Part shown: piece after piece, positions 43,194 through 51,188 of the stretch
Layout of the letters: each line of letters begins with the position of its first letter
Numbering within the stretch: the stretch's first letter is position 1
NCBI GenBank assembly: GCA_017651265.1
Contig: JAGCDO010000047.1
Location: forward strand, 1-64,000
Origin: Prevotella sp.
GTDB lineage: Bacteria; Bacteroidota; Bacteroidia; Bacteroidales; Bacteroidaceae
DNA: 64,000 nt
Reading direction: 5' to 3'
Notes under the pieces: generated by a model
Seen by the model: the letters and a program-made list of their open reading frames with translations, nothing else
What the model was told of the DNA's origin: nothing
The model's database searches: none
Translations under genes and position numbers: made by a program

Positions 43194-43406
43194 ATTTATA
43201 AGTTTTAATGATTGATGTCACACTGTTTTGCTCAGTTGGTTTTGCCAATTTGACGGCAAAGATAAATAAAAAGATGGAATAATCGTCGCCTTTTGTGCGA
43301 AAAAGTGTGGATTTGCGTACGAATCCATCAGTTTTTCTTGCAATTATGTAAAAATTTATCATTTTATGCTTATCTTTGCGGCATCAATCATGAAGCTATC
43401 AGACAC

Positions 43407-44819
43407 ATGGAAAGTGCTATTAACGGATATTACAAACTCTCGTGGAGGGAACGCATCGGGTTTTGCTCAGGCGATTTGGCCCAGAACCTGATCTATCAGA
43501 CAGTCAGCATCTGGCTACTGTTCTACTATAACAACGTCTTTGGATTGGATTCGGCTGTGGTGGCCGTGATGTTCCTTGTGGTACGTATCATCGACGTGAT
43601 ATGGGATCCGATGGTGGGGGCCATGGTGGATAAGTCGCACCCGCGCTGGGGCAAATACCGCTCGTGGCTGCTGTTCGGTGGAATCCCTCTGGCAGCCTTC
43701 GCCATGCTGTGCTTCTGGAACGGGTTCAGCGGATCGCTGCTCTATGCTTATATCACATATGTAGGACTGAGTATGTGCTTCACACTGATCAATGTGCCGT
43801 ATGGTGCATTGGGTACTTCGCTTACGCGCGACACCGATGAGATTACCATCCTGACCAGTGTGCGCATGATCATGGCTAATCTCGCAGGACTGATCATCAA
43901 GACGCTCCCGCTGGTCATCGTTCTCTTCGCACCGAAGGTGCTGAACCCACAGACGGGACAGATGGAGGCGGTGTATAACACCCCTGAGGCAGGCCAGGCG
44001 TGGTTCTTCACCATGAGCATCTTCGCCGTGACCGGTTTGATACTGCTGCTTGTCACATTCTTTGAGAGTAAGGAGCGCATCGTGATGGATAAGAGCGAGA
44101 CCGCCAGTGTCAAGGTGAGCGACCTCTGGATGGAGTTGGTAAGGAACCGTCCGCTCAGAATTTTGTCTATCTTCTTCATCATCGCATTCACCACCATGAG
44201 CATCAGTAATGCAGCCGACTCATATTTCATGACGTTCAATATGCATGCCACGCCGTTCATGACCACAGTGTTCATGTGGCTTGGCACCATTCCCGCATTC
44301 ATCTTCCTACCCATGGTACCTGCCATCAAACGGAAGATCGGTAAGAACGGGATGTTCCGCCTGTTCCTCGGAATAGCTATTGCGGCCATGCTACTGATGT
44401 ATCTCTGCTGCTCCATCCCCAGTCTGAAGACTTACGCCCCCTTGATCTTTGCGGTGCAGTTTGTCAAGAGCTCAGGTGTTGTGGTTGCCACGGGGTATAT
44501 GTGGGCTCTGGTTCCCGAGGTGGTTACCTATAGCGAATATGCTTCGGGCAAGCGTGTGGCAGGCATCGTGAATGCACTGATCTGCATCTTCATGAAGGCA
44601 GGTATGGCGCTGGGTGGTGTCATCCCCGGACTGGTGCTTGCATGGGTTGACTTCAAGGCGGGTGAAACCGTACAGGCTCCGCTGGCTGAGCAGGGTATCC
44701 TCTGGCTCGTCACCTTGATTCCCGCCGTCCTGTTCGTTCTGGCCATCTACGTCATCGGTAAATACGAACTGAGTGATGAGAAGATGGACGAGATCAATGC
44801 TGCGGTCACAAAACATTGA
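43407..44819 (+). CDS. GPH-family sugar:cation symporter
   Basis: 470 residues with 12 membrane helices, of the glycoside-pentoside-hexuronide:cation symporter group of MFS. The N-terminal 'SWRERIGFCSGDLAQNLIYQ' (about 8-27) and 'RIIDVIWDPMVGAMVDKSHP' (about 54-73) with the cation-site Asp are diagnostic, as is 'EVVTYSEYASGKRVAGIVNA' (about 370-389). The start at 43407 is chosen because the family N-terminus begins here and TATCTTTG stands upstream at about 43372. Two enzymes follow, so it probably imports their substrate. Confidence 0.9.
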   Translation: MESAINGYYKLSWRERIGFCSGDLAQNLIYQTVSIWLLFYYNNVFGLDSAVVAVMFLVVRIIDVIWDPMVGAMVDKSHPRWGKYRSWLLFGGIPLAAFAMLCFWNGFSGSLLYAYITYVGLSMCFTLINVPYGALGTSLTRDTDEITILTSVRMIMANLAGLIIKTLPLVIVLFAPKVLNPQTGQMEAVYNTPEAGQAWFFTMSIFAVTGLILLLVTFFESKERIVMDKSETASVKVSDLWMELVRNRPLRILSIFFIIAFTTMSISNAADSYFMTFNMHATPFMTTVFMWLGTIPAFIFLPMVPAIKRKIGKNGMFRLFLGIAIAAMLLMYLCCSIPSLKTYAPLIFAVQFVKSSGVVVATGYMWALVPEVVTYSEYASGKRVAGIVNALICIFMKAGMALGGVIPGLVLAWVDFKAGETVQAPLAEQGILWLVTLIPAVLFVLAIYVIGKYELSDEKMDEINAAVTKH

Positions 44820-44942
44820 ACTTTTGGAGCAGCGAGTGTAAAACCAAGCTTGCTTGAGGTTTGCCGAGTCGTGACAAAAGTCATGGAACGGAGTGACATA
44901 ACTATGAACTATGAACTATGAATTTTGAACTTTGAACTATAT
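44817..44942. repeat. Two-part intergenic element with variable hairpin, copy 1, plus heptad array
   Basis: Starts in the symporter stop codon: TGAACTTTTGGAGCAGCGAG, a hairpin AAACCAAGCTTGCTTGAGGTTT, then GAGTCGTGACAAAAGTCATG GAACGGAGTGACATAACT, then CTATGAA and CTTTGAA units up to the next ATG. The same constant parts, with a different hairpin, are at 45848-45930. Confidence 0.8.
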
Positions 44943-45824
44943 ATGCTGACATCAAATTCCGACAAGATCACGAGAGACTATTTCGACTCTCTGCTGATTG
45001 AGACACGTTACATGGATGCTGAGCTCCCGTCAACCGAGATGACGCTGTTCGGCGAAGTATTCCGCACACCGATAATGACCGCTGCCCTGTCGCATCTGCA
45101 TAACTCCGCACGCAACGGTATGACCATCTATGCCCGTGCAGCTGCCCTGAGTGGTGCTGTGCATTGGGTGGGCATGGGTAGCGATCAGGAACTGGAGGAC
45201 ATCGTGGCCACTGGGGCCAGAACCATTAAGATTATCAAACCGCATGCTGATAACCGCGAGGTGTTCCGCAAGATTGAACATGCGGTCAAGGTGGGTTGTA
45301 TGGCTGTGGGAATGGATATCGACCATGCCTTCAATTCCGAGGGTGGGTACGATAATGTGTTCGGACTTCCCATGAAGGCCAAAACCACTGAGGAGCTGAC
45401 CGACTTTGTGCAGGCTGCTGGTGTGCCGTTCATCGCGAAAGGTGTGCTCAGTCCGCATGATGCCGAGAGGTGTTTGAAGGCTGGCTGTGCAGGTATGGTG
45501 GTGTCGCACCATCATGGCATGATCCAATATGCCGTACCGCCGCTCATGGCGCTCCCGGATATTCTTTCTGTAACTGGTGGAGAAATACCGGTGTTTGTGG
45601 ATTGCGGCATCGAAAGCGGAATGGATGCTTACAAGTGTCTGGCGCTCGGTGCTAAGGCCGTATCGGTGGGCCGTCATCTGATGCCGCTGCTCAAGGAAGG
45701 AGAAGATGCTGTGTCGATTCGTATCAACGAGATGACCGCCGAACTGGCTGGTATCATGGCACGTACGGGCATCCCTGCGTTGGATAAGATGGACTCCACG
45801 GTTATTCACAGGAGGGCTTTCTAA
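44943..45824 (+). CDS. FMN-dependent alpha-hydroxy-acid-oxidase-like protein, atypical
   Basis: 293 residues, shorter than the usual 350-400. The TIM-barrel FMN-binding parts are present: MGSDQELEDI (78-87), IIKPHAD (97-103), AKGVLSPHDAERCLKAGCAG (165-184), and the phosphate site DCGIESGMDAYKCLALGAKA (220-239) with VGR (242-244). At the active site the family SNHGGRQ becomes SHHHGM (188-193), so the catalytic His region is kept but the substrate-carboxylate Arg is replaced. A substrate other than a simple alpha-hydroxy acid is likely. The ATG at 44943 is used; upstream codons are repeat. Confidence 0.82.
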   Translation: MLTSNSDKITRDYFDSLLIETRYMDAELPSTEMTLFGEVFRTPIMTAALSHLHNSARNGMTIYARAAALSGAVHWVGMGSDQELEDIVATGARTIKIIKPHADNREVFRKIEHAVKVGCMAVGMDIDHAFNSEGGYDNVFGLPMKAKTTEELTDFVQAAGVPFIAKGVLSPHDAERCLKAGCAGMVVSHHHGMIQYAVPPLMALPDILSVTGGEIPVFVDCGIESGMDAYKCLALGAKAVSVGRHLMPLLKEGEDAVSIRINEMTAELAGIMARTGIPALDKMDSTVIHRRAF

Positions 45825-45958
45825 CTTTGATCATTGAACTTTGAACTTTGAACTTTTGGAGCAGCGAAGGCCATTGTACTTGTACATTTGGCTGAGTCGT
45901 GACAAAAGTCATAGAACGAAATGATATAACTTTATGATTACCTTTGACTATTGACCAT
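45825..45958. repeat. Two-part intergenic element with variable hairpin, copy 2, flanked by heptads
   Basis: CTTTGAA units begin at the stop codon, then GAACTTTTGGAGCAGCGAAG, hairpin GCCATTGTACTTGTACATTTGGC, GAGTCGTGACAAAAGTCATA GAACGAAATGATATAACT, and CTTTGACTATTGACC up to the ATG at 45959. Compare 44817-44942. Confidence 0.8.
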
Positions 45959-46783
45959 ATGTATTTAGGTATTTCATCATCGTTGGAACATCACTCACCT
46001 GAGGAGTGGGCGGCGAAGCACAAGGCCCTCGGTCTCGACACCGTGAACTTCCCCGTTTGCTGTGACGACGGGGAGGATGTTTACATGGCGTATAAGAAGG
46101 CTGCCGATCAAGCAAGACTCACCATTGCCGAGGTGGGGGTATGGCGCAACACCCTGGCTGCCGACCCCGATGAGCGTAAGCATTGGATTGACTATGCCGT
46201 GCGTCAGCTCCGTATGGCCGATGCTATCGGGGCCGACTGTTGTGTGAATGTGGTGGGCACACCCTACGGTCCGCGTTGGGATGGTGGTTATCGCGAGAAC
46301 TTCAGTCGGGAGCTATGGAATATGGCAGTCAGCATGATTCAGCAGATCATCGATACGGCCCAGCCCACACATACCAAGTTCTGTATCGAGTCCATGCCGT
46401 GGATGATTCCTAGCAGTCCCGACGAGTATCTGCGATTGATAGAAGATGTGGATCGTGAGATGTTCGGCACCCACCTCGATGTGGTGAACATGATTACCAC
46501 GCCCCGCAGGTTTTTCTTCAATGATGAGTTCCTCGAGGAGTGTTTCCAGAAGCTACATGGAACCATTGTGAGCTGTCACCTGAAGGACATCCTGCTGAAG
46601 CCCGAATACACCTTCCAGCTTCAGGAGTGCGCTTGTGGCGAGGGCACCTTGAACCTGGAGCTATACGCCCAGTTAGCCACCGCCGAGAATCCCCACATGC
46701 CCATGATCATCGAGCACCTCACCACCGATGAGGAGTACATAGCAAGTGTGAAATATGTGAGGGAGAGGTTTCGCCTTTCATAG
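45959..46783 (+). CDS. Xylose-isomerase-like TIM-barrel sugar isomerase/epimerase
   Basis: 274 residues of the AP endonuclease 2 / sugar-phosphate isomerase fold. The predicted metal ligands are spread as usual: Glu in CIESMPW (about 145), Asp in THLDVVN (about 174), His in SCHLKD (about 211) and Glu in IIEHLTT (about 254). With the symporter and FMN enzyme upstream it suggests uptake and conversion of a sugar or polyol, but no specific pathway can be named. The ATG at 45959 is preferred; upstream codons TTGACTATTGAC are repeat. Confidence 0.85.
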   Translation: MYLGISSSLEHHSPEEWAAKHKALGLDTVNFPVCCDDGEDVYMAYKKAADQARLTIAEVGVWRNTLAADPDERKHWIDYAVRQLRMADAIGADCCVNVVGTPYGPRWDGGYRENFSRELWNMAVSMIQQIIDTAQPTHTKFCIESMPWMIPSSPDEYLRLIEDVDREMFGTHLDVVNMITTPRRFFFNDEFLEECFQKLHGTIVSCHLKDILLKPEYTFQLQECACGEGTLNLELYAQLATAENPHMPMIIEHLTTDEEYIASVKYVRERFRLS

Positions 46784-46989
46784 TTCCGAAGGGATAGGCT
46801 TTGCCTTTGTGTTTCCCCGTCGGGATTGGCTCTGCCGATCCCAGACCCTGCCACGGGCTGCTCTTTGATCCCGTTGGAATTGGCTTCGCCTTTCCCATAG
46901 GCTGGCGCCAGCCATCCTACAAAATCTTAAAAGGAGCTCTGAAAAGTTGAAAGCAAGCTTTCCTTTTCATTACTCCTTTTAATCTTTCG
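46784..46989. repeat. Degenerate GGATTGGCTYTGCC repeats before tRNA-Arg
   Basis: Three loosely related units: TTCCGAAGGGATAGGCTTTG, CCCGTCGGGATTGGCTCTGC and ATCCCGTTGGAATTGGCTTC. Then come CTGGCGCCAG and an AAAAGGAG...CTCCTTTT hairpin (about 46929-46980) that may terminate transcription. The unit starts resemble the tRNA 3' end GATCCCGAAGGGATTCA. Confidence 0.55.
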
Positions 46990-47063
46990 TGATCCCGAAG
47001 GGATTCAAACCCTTGACCTTCAGAACCGGAATCTGACGCTCTATTCAGCTAAGCTACGGGACC
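46990..47063 (-). tRNA. tRNA-Arg (CCG)
   Basis: 74 bases on the minus strand. Acceptor stem GGTCCCG pairs with CGGGATC. The D arm is GCTTAGCTGAATAGAGC, the anticodon arm TCAGA-TTCCGGT-TCTGA has anticodon CCG, and the T arm is AAGGGTTTGAATCCCTT. The discriminator base is A, and CCA is not encoded. It reads CGG codons. TATCTTTG lies 19 bases upstream within a palindromic element. Confidence 0.95.
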
Positions 47064-47080
47064 TTTTTCTCAATTCGGGT

Positions 47081-47147
47081 GCAAAGATACGAATAATTCG
47101 ATTAAGTGAGAAGAAAATGAATAGATTTATTTTCTCGAACGTGAGAA
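47081..47147. repeat. Palindromic promoter-bearing element, copy C
   Basis: Minus-strand reading: TTCTCACGTTCGAGAAAATA, a short loop, CATTTTCTTCTCACTTAATC, GAATTATTCGTATCTTTGC. The box at 47082-47089 faces the tRNA. No TTTG was found at the expected spacing. Confidence 0.55.
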
Positions 47148-47561
47148 TTACATCCAGAAGTGGAAGAAAAAGAAGACGGCTGCGTAGCGCATGGGAACTC
47201 CTTTTGCATAACCGATGACGCTGTTGTTGCTGTTTCTAACGGTACCATCTGAGTCAACCTTCCCTAATAAGGAGTTGTTACTGTTCCTTACCGTTCCACT
47301 GCTCTCCACCTTTCCTAAATAAGAGTTGTTGCTGTTTCTGATGTCACCGTTACTACCGATCTTTCCCAGCAGACGGTTGTTTCTGTCGCGTATATCGCCA
47401 TTACTGCTGATTCGCGCCACCACCGAGTTATTACTGTTCCTGATAGTCCCGTCAGCATCAACCTTTGCTATCACCGAGTTGTTACTGTTACGAATGGTCT
47501 GAGCCGGGCACACCACAGCAAAGAACAACAGCACCATCATCAGTATCATCTTCCTTTTCAT
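47148..47561 (-). CDS. Secreted protein of six 17-residue NSNNS repeats
   Basis: 137 residues from the ATG at 47561. Signal peptide to about 20 (VVCPAQ). Then six tandem 17-residue units of the form TIRNSNNSVIGKVDSDG (Asn/Ser/Gly-rich, one short strand-turn-strand each), and a hydrophobic C-terminus AAVFFFFHFWM. Units of this kind suggest a small beta-solenoid or beta-propeller-like stack. AGGAGG stands eight bases before the start, an unusually good Shine-Dalgarno site for this phylum. It is 19 bases downstream of a small membrane-protein gene. Function unknown. Confidence 0.75.
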   Translation of the reverse strand: MKRKMILMMVLLFFAVVCPAQTIRNSNNSVIAKVDADGTIRNSNNSVVARISSNGDIRDRNNRLLGKIGSNGDIRNSNNSYLGKVESSGTVRNSNNSLLGKVDSDGTVRNSNNSVIGYAKGVPMRYAAVFFFFHFWM

Positions 47562-47580
47562 AAGCGTTCCTCCTATATTA

Positions 47581-47718
47581 TCACTTACGTTCTTTCCTTT
47601 TCTTCTTAATCTCATAGACCAAGGAGATGACAGCGATTACAACACCAATCACCCCCACTATTAGAGAAATAAACATAAAGTTCTCCTTTGCCCAAGTAAT
47701 CACTGTATCACACATCAT
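47581..47718 (-). CDS. Small single-helix membrane protein
   Basis: 45 residues (MMCDTVITWAKENFMFISL..) with one membrane helix and a highly basic C-terminus (KKKRKERK). A promoter lies 48 bases upstream, and the repeat protein follows 19 bases downstream, so the two probably form an operon. The upstream continuation of the frame overlaps the divergent gene and is not used. No family recognised. Confidence 0.6.
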   Translation of the reverse strand: MMCDTVITWAKENFMFISLIVGVIGVVIAVISLVYEIKKKRKERK

Positions 47719-47766
47719 ATACTCAAAACATTTATCACTTCCATTGAAATATACTCTTTGGCGCCA

Positions 47767-47797
47767 CAAAAATAGCAAATTAATGATAAACCACAAA
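47767..47797 (-). promoter_or_regulatory. Promoter of the small membrane protein/repeat-protein pair
   Basis: TTTG (47794-47797 on the minus strand), 19 bases, TATTTTTG (47767-47774). Confidence 0.75.
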
Positions 47798-47853
47798 GAA
47801 TTAAGGGAAAAAGGTGTGGGAGATTCAGAAGAAAGCCGTATCTTTGTAGAATC

Positions 47854-48477
47854 ATGGACGATAAGAAATACCTTCTTGATCTCATCCGTCAGGGTGAACA
47901 TCAGCAGCAGGACTTCAAATACCGTGTTTCCGATGCCTGCAAGCTCGCCAAGTCGGTGTCTGCCTTTGCCAACACCGACGGGGGCCGACTATTGATCGGT
48001 GTTCGTGACGACGGTCATCTCTCTGGGGTGCGTTCAGAAGAAGAGATCTACATGATGCATCAGGCCGCATATAAGTACTGCAAGCCGGAGCCGAGTATCC
48101 AGTTCGACACGTTTCATGTAGATGGGCGAACCATTGTTGTTGCCACGGTACCCCCTTCAGACAAGAGACCCGTATGTGCCCAGACGGAAGAAGGGAAGAT
48201 GCGTGCCTATATCCGTATCAACGACGAGAACATCATTGCCTCACCTGTTCACCTTGCCCTCTGGCGGGAATCTCCTAAACGGCAAGGGACTGTGATGACC
48301 TACGACGATACTGTCCGCAAGCTCTTCGATACCTTGCTAGGTCGTATGACCCTAAATCAGCTTGTCCGCCGTTCATCCATTCCCCGTTACAAGGTCATCA
48401 CCCTGCTGGCCCGTCTCATCCGTTTCGGCACCGTCAAGTGGGAATACGCCGACCAGCAGTTCCTATTCAGTCAGTAA
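47854..48477 (+). CDS. AlbA_2 (Schlafen-like) domain protein with C-terminal winged helix
   Basis: 207 residues. The N-terminal AlbA_2 domain contains 'QDFKYRVSDACKLAKSVSAF' (about 19-38), the ANTDGGRLLIGVRDDGHLSG signature (39-58) and a YIRINDENIIAS strand. The last 60 residues (TLNQLVRRSSIPRYKVITLL..) look like a winged helix. Such proteins are often called transcriptional regulators or ATP-binding proteins; the ligand is unknown. TATCTTTG lies about 16 bases before the start, giving a very short leader. Confidence 0.85.
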   Translation: MDDKKYLLDLIRQGEHQQQDFKYRVSDACKLAKSVSAFANTDGGRLLIGVRDDGHLSGVRSEEEIYMMHQAAYKYCKPEPSIQFDTFHVDGRTIVVATVPPSDKRPVCAQTEEGKMRAYIRINDENIIASPVHLALWRESPKRQGTVMTYDDTVRKLFDTLLGRMTLNQLVRRSSIPRYKVITLLARLIRFGTVKWEYADQQFLFSQ

Positions 48478-48636
48478 CTCAACTTTCGCAAATTAACTCC
48501 ATAACTACTTAACTACAAAAAAGTTGAGCGTATGCGAAACTTAAATAGCAGACTAAGCATTATGCTTTCCCATGACCAAGGAACAGGGCTCCCGTCATCA
48601 CTTCTTGAAACATAGAAATAATCATCGATATATTTC

Positions 48637-48667
48637 TTTGAATAACCGAATAAAACTTGTACCTTTG
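48637..48667 (+). promoter_or_regulatory. Promoter of the second BASS transporter
   Basis: TTTG (48637-48640), 19 bases, TACCTTTG (48660-48667), eight bases before the ATG at 48676. Confidence 0.8.
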
Positions 48668-48675
48668 CAGGCATC

Positions 48676-49650
48676 ATGAGAATAGCAGCTTTTCAAAAGA
48701 TCAGTAGGTGGCTGGCGGCGAATGCTTCCTTGACGGTGATTGCCGTGGCCGTATTTACTTTTTTTGTACCTGATGCCTTTAACTGGGTGAGGGGGAATAC
48801 GCAGACGGTGATTCTGGGAATCATCATGCTGACCATGGGACTTACGCTTACCACGCAGGACTTCCGTATTCTGGCGCATCGCCCGTGGGATATCTTCATC
48901 GGTGCCTGCGCGCAGTTTATCATCATGCCCTGTGTGGCCTATCTTCTGGTGCATGTGTTCCGTTTGGAGCCCGCCTTGGCCTTGGGTATTCTGCTGGTAG
49001 GCTGCTGCCCCGGCGGTGTATCGAGCAATATCATGTCATACCTCTGTCATGGCGATGTGGCCTTCTCAGTGGGAATGACCTGTGCCTCTACCCTGCTGGC
49101 ACCTGTGATGACTCCGCTGCTAATGGAGCTGACGGCTGGTGAGATTATCAAGATCGACACCATCGGCATGTTCCTCAATATACTCATCGTGACGATTATC
49201 CCTGTGGCCATCGGCTGTTTCCTGAACTACACCTATTCGAAGAAGGAGTGCTTTCCAACGATACAGTCGTTGATGCCCGGACTGAGCGTGATCTGTCTGG
49301 CCTGCATCGTGGGCGGCGTGATCTCTACCGTGCATGATGACTTGGTGGCCCGCGGACTGATGCTGTTCCTCTGGACCTTTGCCGTGGTGTTCTGTCATAA
49401 CACCTTAGGTTATCTAATGGGATGGCTGTCGGGAAGACTGGCGCGGTTCAACACGGCAAAGAAACGCACCATCTCCATCGAGGTGGGAATGCAGAATGCA
49501 GGATTAGCTACGGTGCTTGCCAGTACGTTCTTTGCTGCACAGCCTCTTGCCGTACTGCCCTGCGCCATCTCATGTGCCTGGCACAGCATCAGCGGTACGA
49601 TACTCGCTGGTCTCTTCCAACAATATGACAAGAAAAAGGGTATTGCTTAA
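48676..49650 (+). CDS. BASS-family transporter, copy 2
   Basis: 324 residues with about ten membrane segments. TMGLTLTTQDFRI (about 56-68) and GCCPGGVSSNIMSYLCHGD (about 115-133) are the family signatures, and the C-terminal 'TISIEVGMQNAGLATVLAS' is also shared with the paralogue at 30999. The two are clearly related but divergent. The PrsW gene follows 12 bases downstream and is probably co-transcribed. Substrate unknown; organic acids or sterol-type acids are both possible. Confidence 0.9.
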   Translation: MRIAAFQKISRWLAANASLTVIAVAVFTFFVPDAFNWVRGNTQTVILGIIMLTMGLTLTTQDFRILAHRPWDIFIGACAQFIIMPCVAYLLVHVFRLEPALALGILLVGCCPGGVSSNIMSYLCHGDVAFSVGMTCASTLLAPVMTPLLMELTAGEIIKIDTIGMFLNILIVTIIPVAIGCFLNYTYSKKECFPTIQSLMPGLSVICLACIVGGVISTVHDDLVARGLMLFLWTFAVVFCHNTLGYLMGWLSGRLARFNTAKKRTISIEVGMQNAGLATVLASTFFAAQPLAVLPCAISCAWHSISGTILAGLFQQYDKKKGIA

Positions 49651-49662
49651 CATCATCGAAGA

Positions 49663-50373
49663 ATGGAATTCCTGATCATCATCGCAGCTGCGCTACTGCC
49701 TGCTATTCTGTTTTGGGGGTATATCTGGAAAATGGACCGGAAAAAAGAGCCCACCCCATTACTCGTCAAAGCAACTTGCTATGGTGTGCTGATCTGTTTG
49801 CCTGTTGCCATGGTGGAATCGATGATCAGTGGGGTGCTTTTCGACGAGGGCGGACCCACCACCCTCTTCGGTGCAACGGTCGATGCCTTCATGGTGGCTG
49901 CCATTCCCGAAGAGGCATTCAAGCTGTTTGCCTTACATAGGATTCTGAAGAACAATCCGTATTTCGACGAGCACTTTGACGGTATTGTGTATGCGGTATG
50001 TGTGGGATTGGGGTTTGCAGGACTGGAGAATATTCTGTATCTCTTCGATAACGCAGAAGACTGGCTGTCGGTGGCTTTCCTACGCTCGCTGATGGCAGTT
50101 CCCGGTCATTATGCCTTTGCCGTACTGATGGGCTACTATTACTCTGTTTACCACTTTGTGAATCGCTCGCGCAGAACATGGGCGATGATTCTTGTGGCTC
50201 CGGTGTTGGCACACGGACTATACGACGCACTCCTCATGTCAGCCATGGTGAATGCGGCACTTGGCGGCATCTGCTTCTGCGGAGCCGTTTACCTTACCTA
50301 CAGACTTCATATTTATGCCCGTAAGAAGGTGCTTGCCATGGTTAACAATGACAAGCAGAACCCTCTTACGTAG
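49663..50373 (+). CDS. PrsW-family intramembrane metalloprotease
   Basis: 236 residues with seven to eight membrane helices. The active-site elements of the PrsW/CPBP-type group are present: IPEEAFK (81-87) with the Glu pair, 'EHFDGIVYAVCVGLGFAGLE' split over about 104-123, and 'GHYAFAVLMGYYYS' (about 147-160) with a His. PrsW starts site-1 cleavage of an anti-sigma factor in Bacillus; the target here is unknown. It is downstream of a BASS transporter and convergent with the phosphatase gene. Confidence 0.87.
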   Translation: MEFLIIIAAALLPAILFWGYIWKMDRKKEPTPLLVKATCYGVLICLPVAMVESMISGVLFDEGGPTTLFGATVDAFMVAAIPEEAFKLFALHRILKNNPYFDEHFDGIVYAVCVGLGFAGLENILYLFDNAEDWLSVAFLRSLMAVPGHYAFAVLMGYYYSVYHFVNRSRRTWAMILVAPVLAHGLYDALLMSAMVNAALGGICFCGAVYLTYRLHIYARKKVLAMVNNDKQNPLT

Positions 50374-50378
50374 CGTGT

Positions 50379-51131
50379 TTATTCTTCCTTTCTGGCTTGT
50401 GTGAGTCGTTGGAACTCCGCGCGCGCCTTGGCCTGGTCTTCCAGGAACTCTGGATTGTTGTGGAGGGCAAGGACTGCCGCGCTACCGGCCAGACGACCCG
50501 CATCGACATCACTCTGCCAATGGGCACCTACAATGACACGACTGTCGCCATACATCATGCCACGGGCCAGGATGGTGTCGGCAGCTGCAGGATTGAGCTC
50601 TGCCAGTAACAGGGCGGCACTCCACCCACGGATGGTATGACCTGAGGGATAGGAACCGTTGTTGATCAGTCCTTCCTCCTCGTTACGGGTAAGCATATGC
50701 TCATTCATTCGCATGAAGGGTCGCTTACGGCGGTAGAACCATTTTGCCCTGGTACCCATTTGATCACAGGTCTTGATACTCCTGATCAGGTAGTTGTAGA
50801 TATCGGGAGTCTTAGCTTCGGAGATCTCCATTCCGAACGGCACGAAATACTCTGCCAAGGTGGAATCGATATTCCACACCGCATCGCGAATGGCGATGGC
50901 GGCACGTTCAGGATTGAGGCGCTGTTTTTTGCCCCACATATAACGCATGATGTCGTGGACAAATTCTTCGCTCGTGGTATCAGGAGGAGCGGGTAACCAT
51001 TTCAGCATGTTGGGCAAGTGTCGGGCTGACATGTAAGGACCGGGTTCCTTTTTTTCATTGTCTTGTGCCTGAACGGTCATGCCGCAGAAGAGTAGGATGA
51101 CGATGAGCATCCAAAAGTTGTTCTTTTTCAT
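50379..51131 (-). CDS. Class A nonspecific acid phosphatase (PAP2 superfamily)
   Basis: 250 residues, secreted (signal peptide about 1-22, ends VQA). The full phosphatase signature is present: KWFYRRKRP (KX6RP, about 130-138), SYPSGH (about 157-162) and SRVIVGAHWQSD (SRX5HX3D, about 198-209). It should remove phosphate from organic phosphoesters in the periplasm. A 9-base array (ATGGGCTTG, repeated about four times, 51150-51186) lies upstream of the start. Confidence 0.92.
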   Translation of the reverse strand: MKKNNFWMLIVILLFCGMTVQAQDNEKKEPGPYMSARHLPNMLKWLPAPPDTTSEEFVHDIMRYMWGKKQRLNPERAAIAIRDAVWNIDSTLAEYFVPFGMEISEAKTPDIYNYLIRSIKTCDQMGTRAKWFYRRKRPFMRMNEHMLTRNEEEGLINNGSYPSGHTIRGWSAALLLAELNPAAADTILARGMMYGDSRVIVGAHWQSDVDAGRLAGSAAVLALHNNPEFLEDQAKARAEFQRLTQARKEE

Positions 51132-51147
51132 TGTTGTATTGTTTTGA

Positions 51148-51188
51148 TTGTTATGGGCTTAATGGGCTTGATGGGCTTGATGGGGTTA
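51148..51188. repeat. 9-base tandem array ATGGGCTTG
   Basis: ATGGGCTTA, ATGGGCTTG, ATGGGCTTG, ATGGGGTTA between the phosphatase start and the LUD gene stop. Again it ends at a stop codon (the LUD gene stops at 51186). Confidence 0.75.

Noticed and set aside
48478-48560. attC-like or integron site formed by TTTCGCA and TGCGAAA with AACTCAAC/GTTGAG arms
   Set aside because: Arms are short and imperfect, there is no integrase, and similar TTTCGCATG hairpins in the window (41805) look like terminators.
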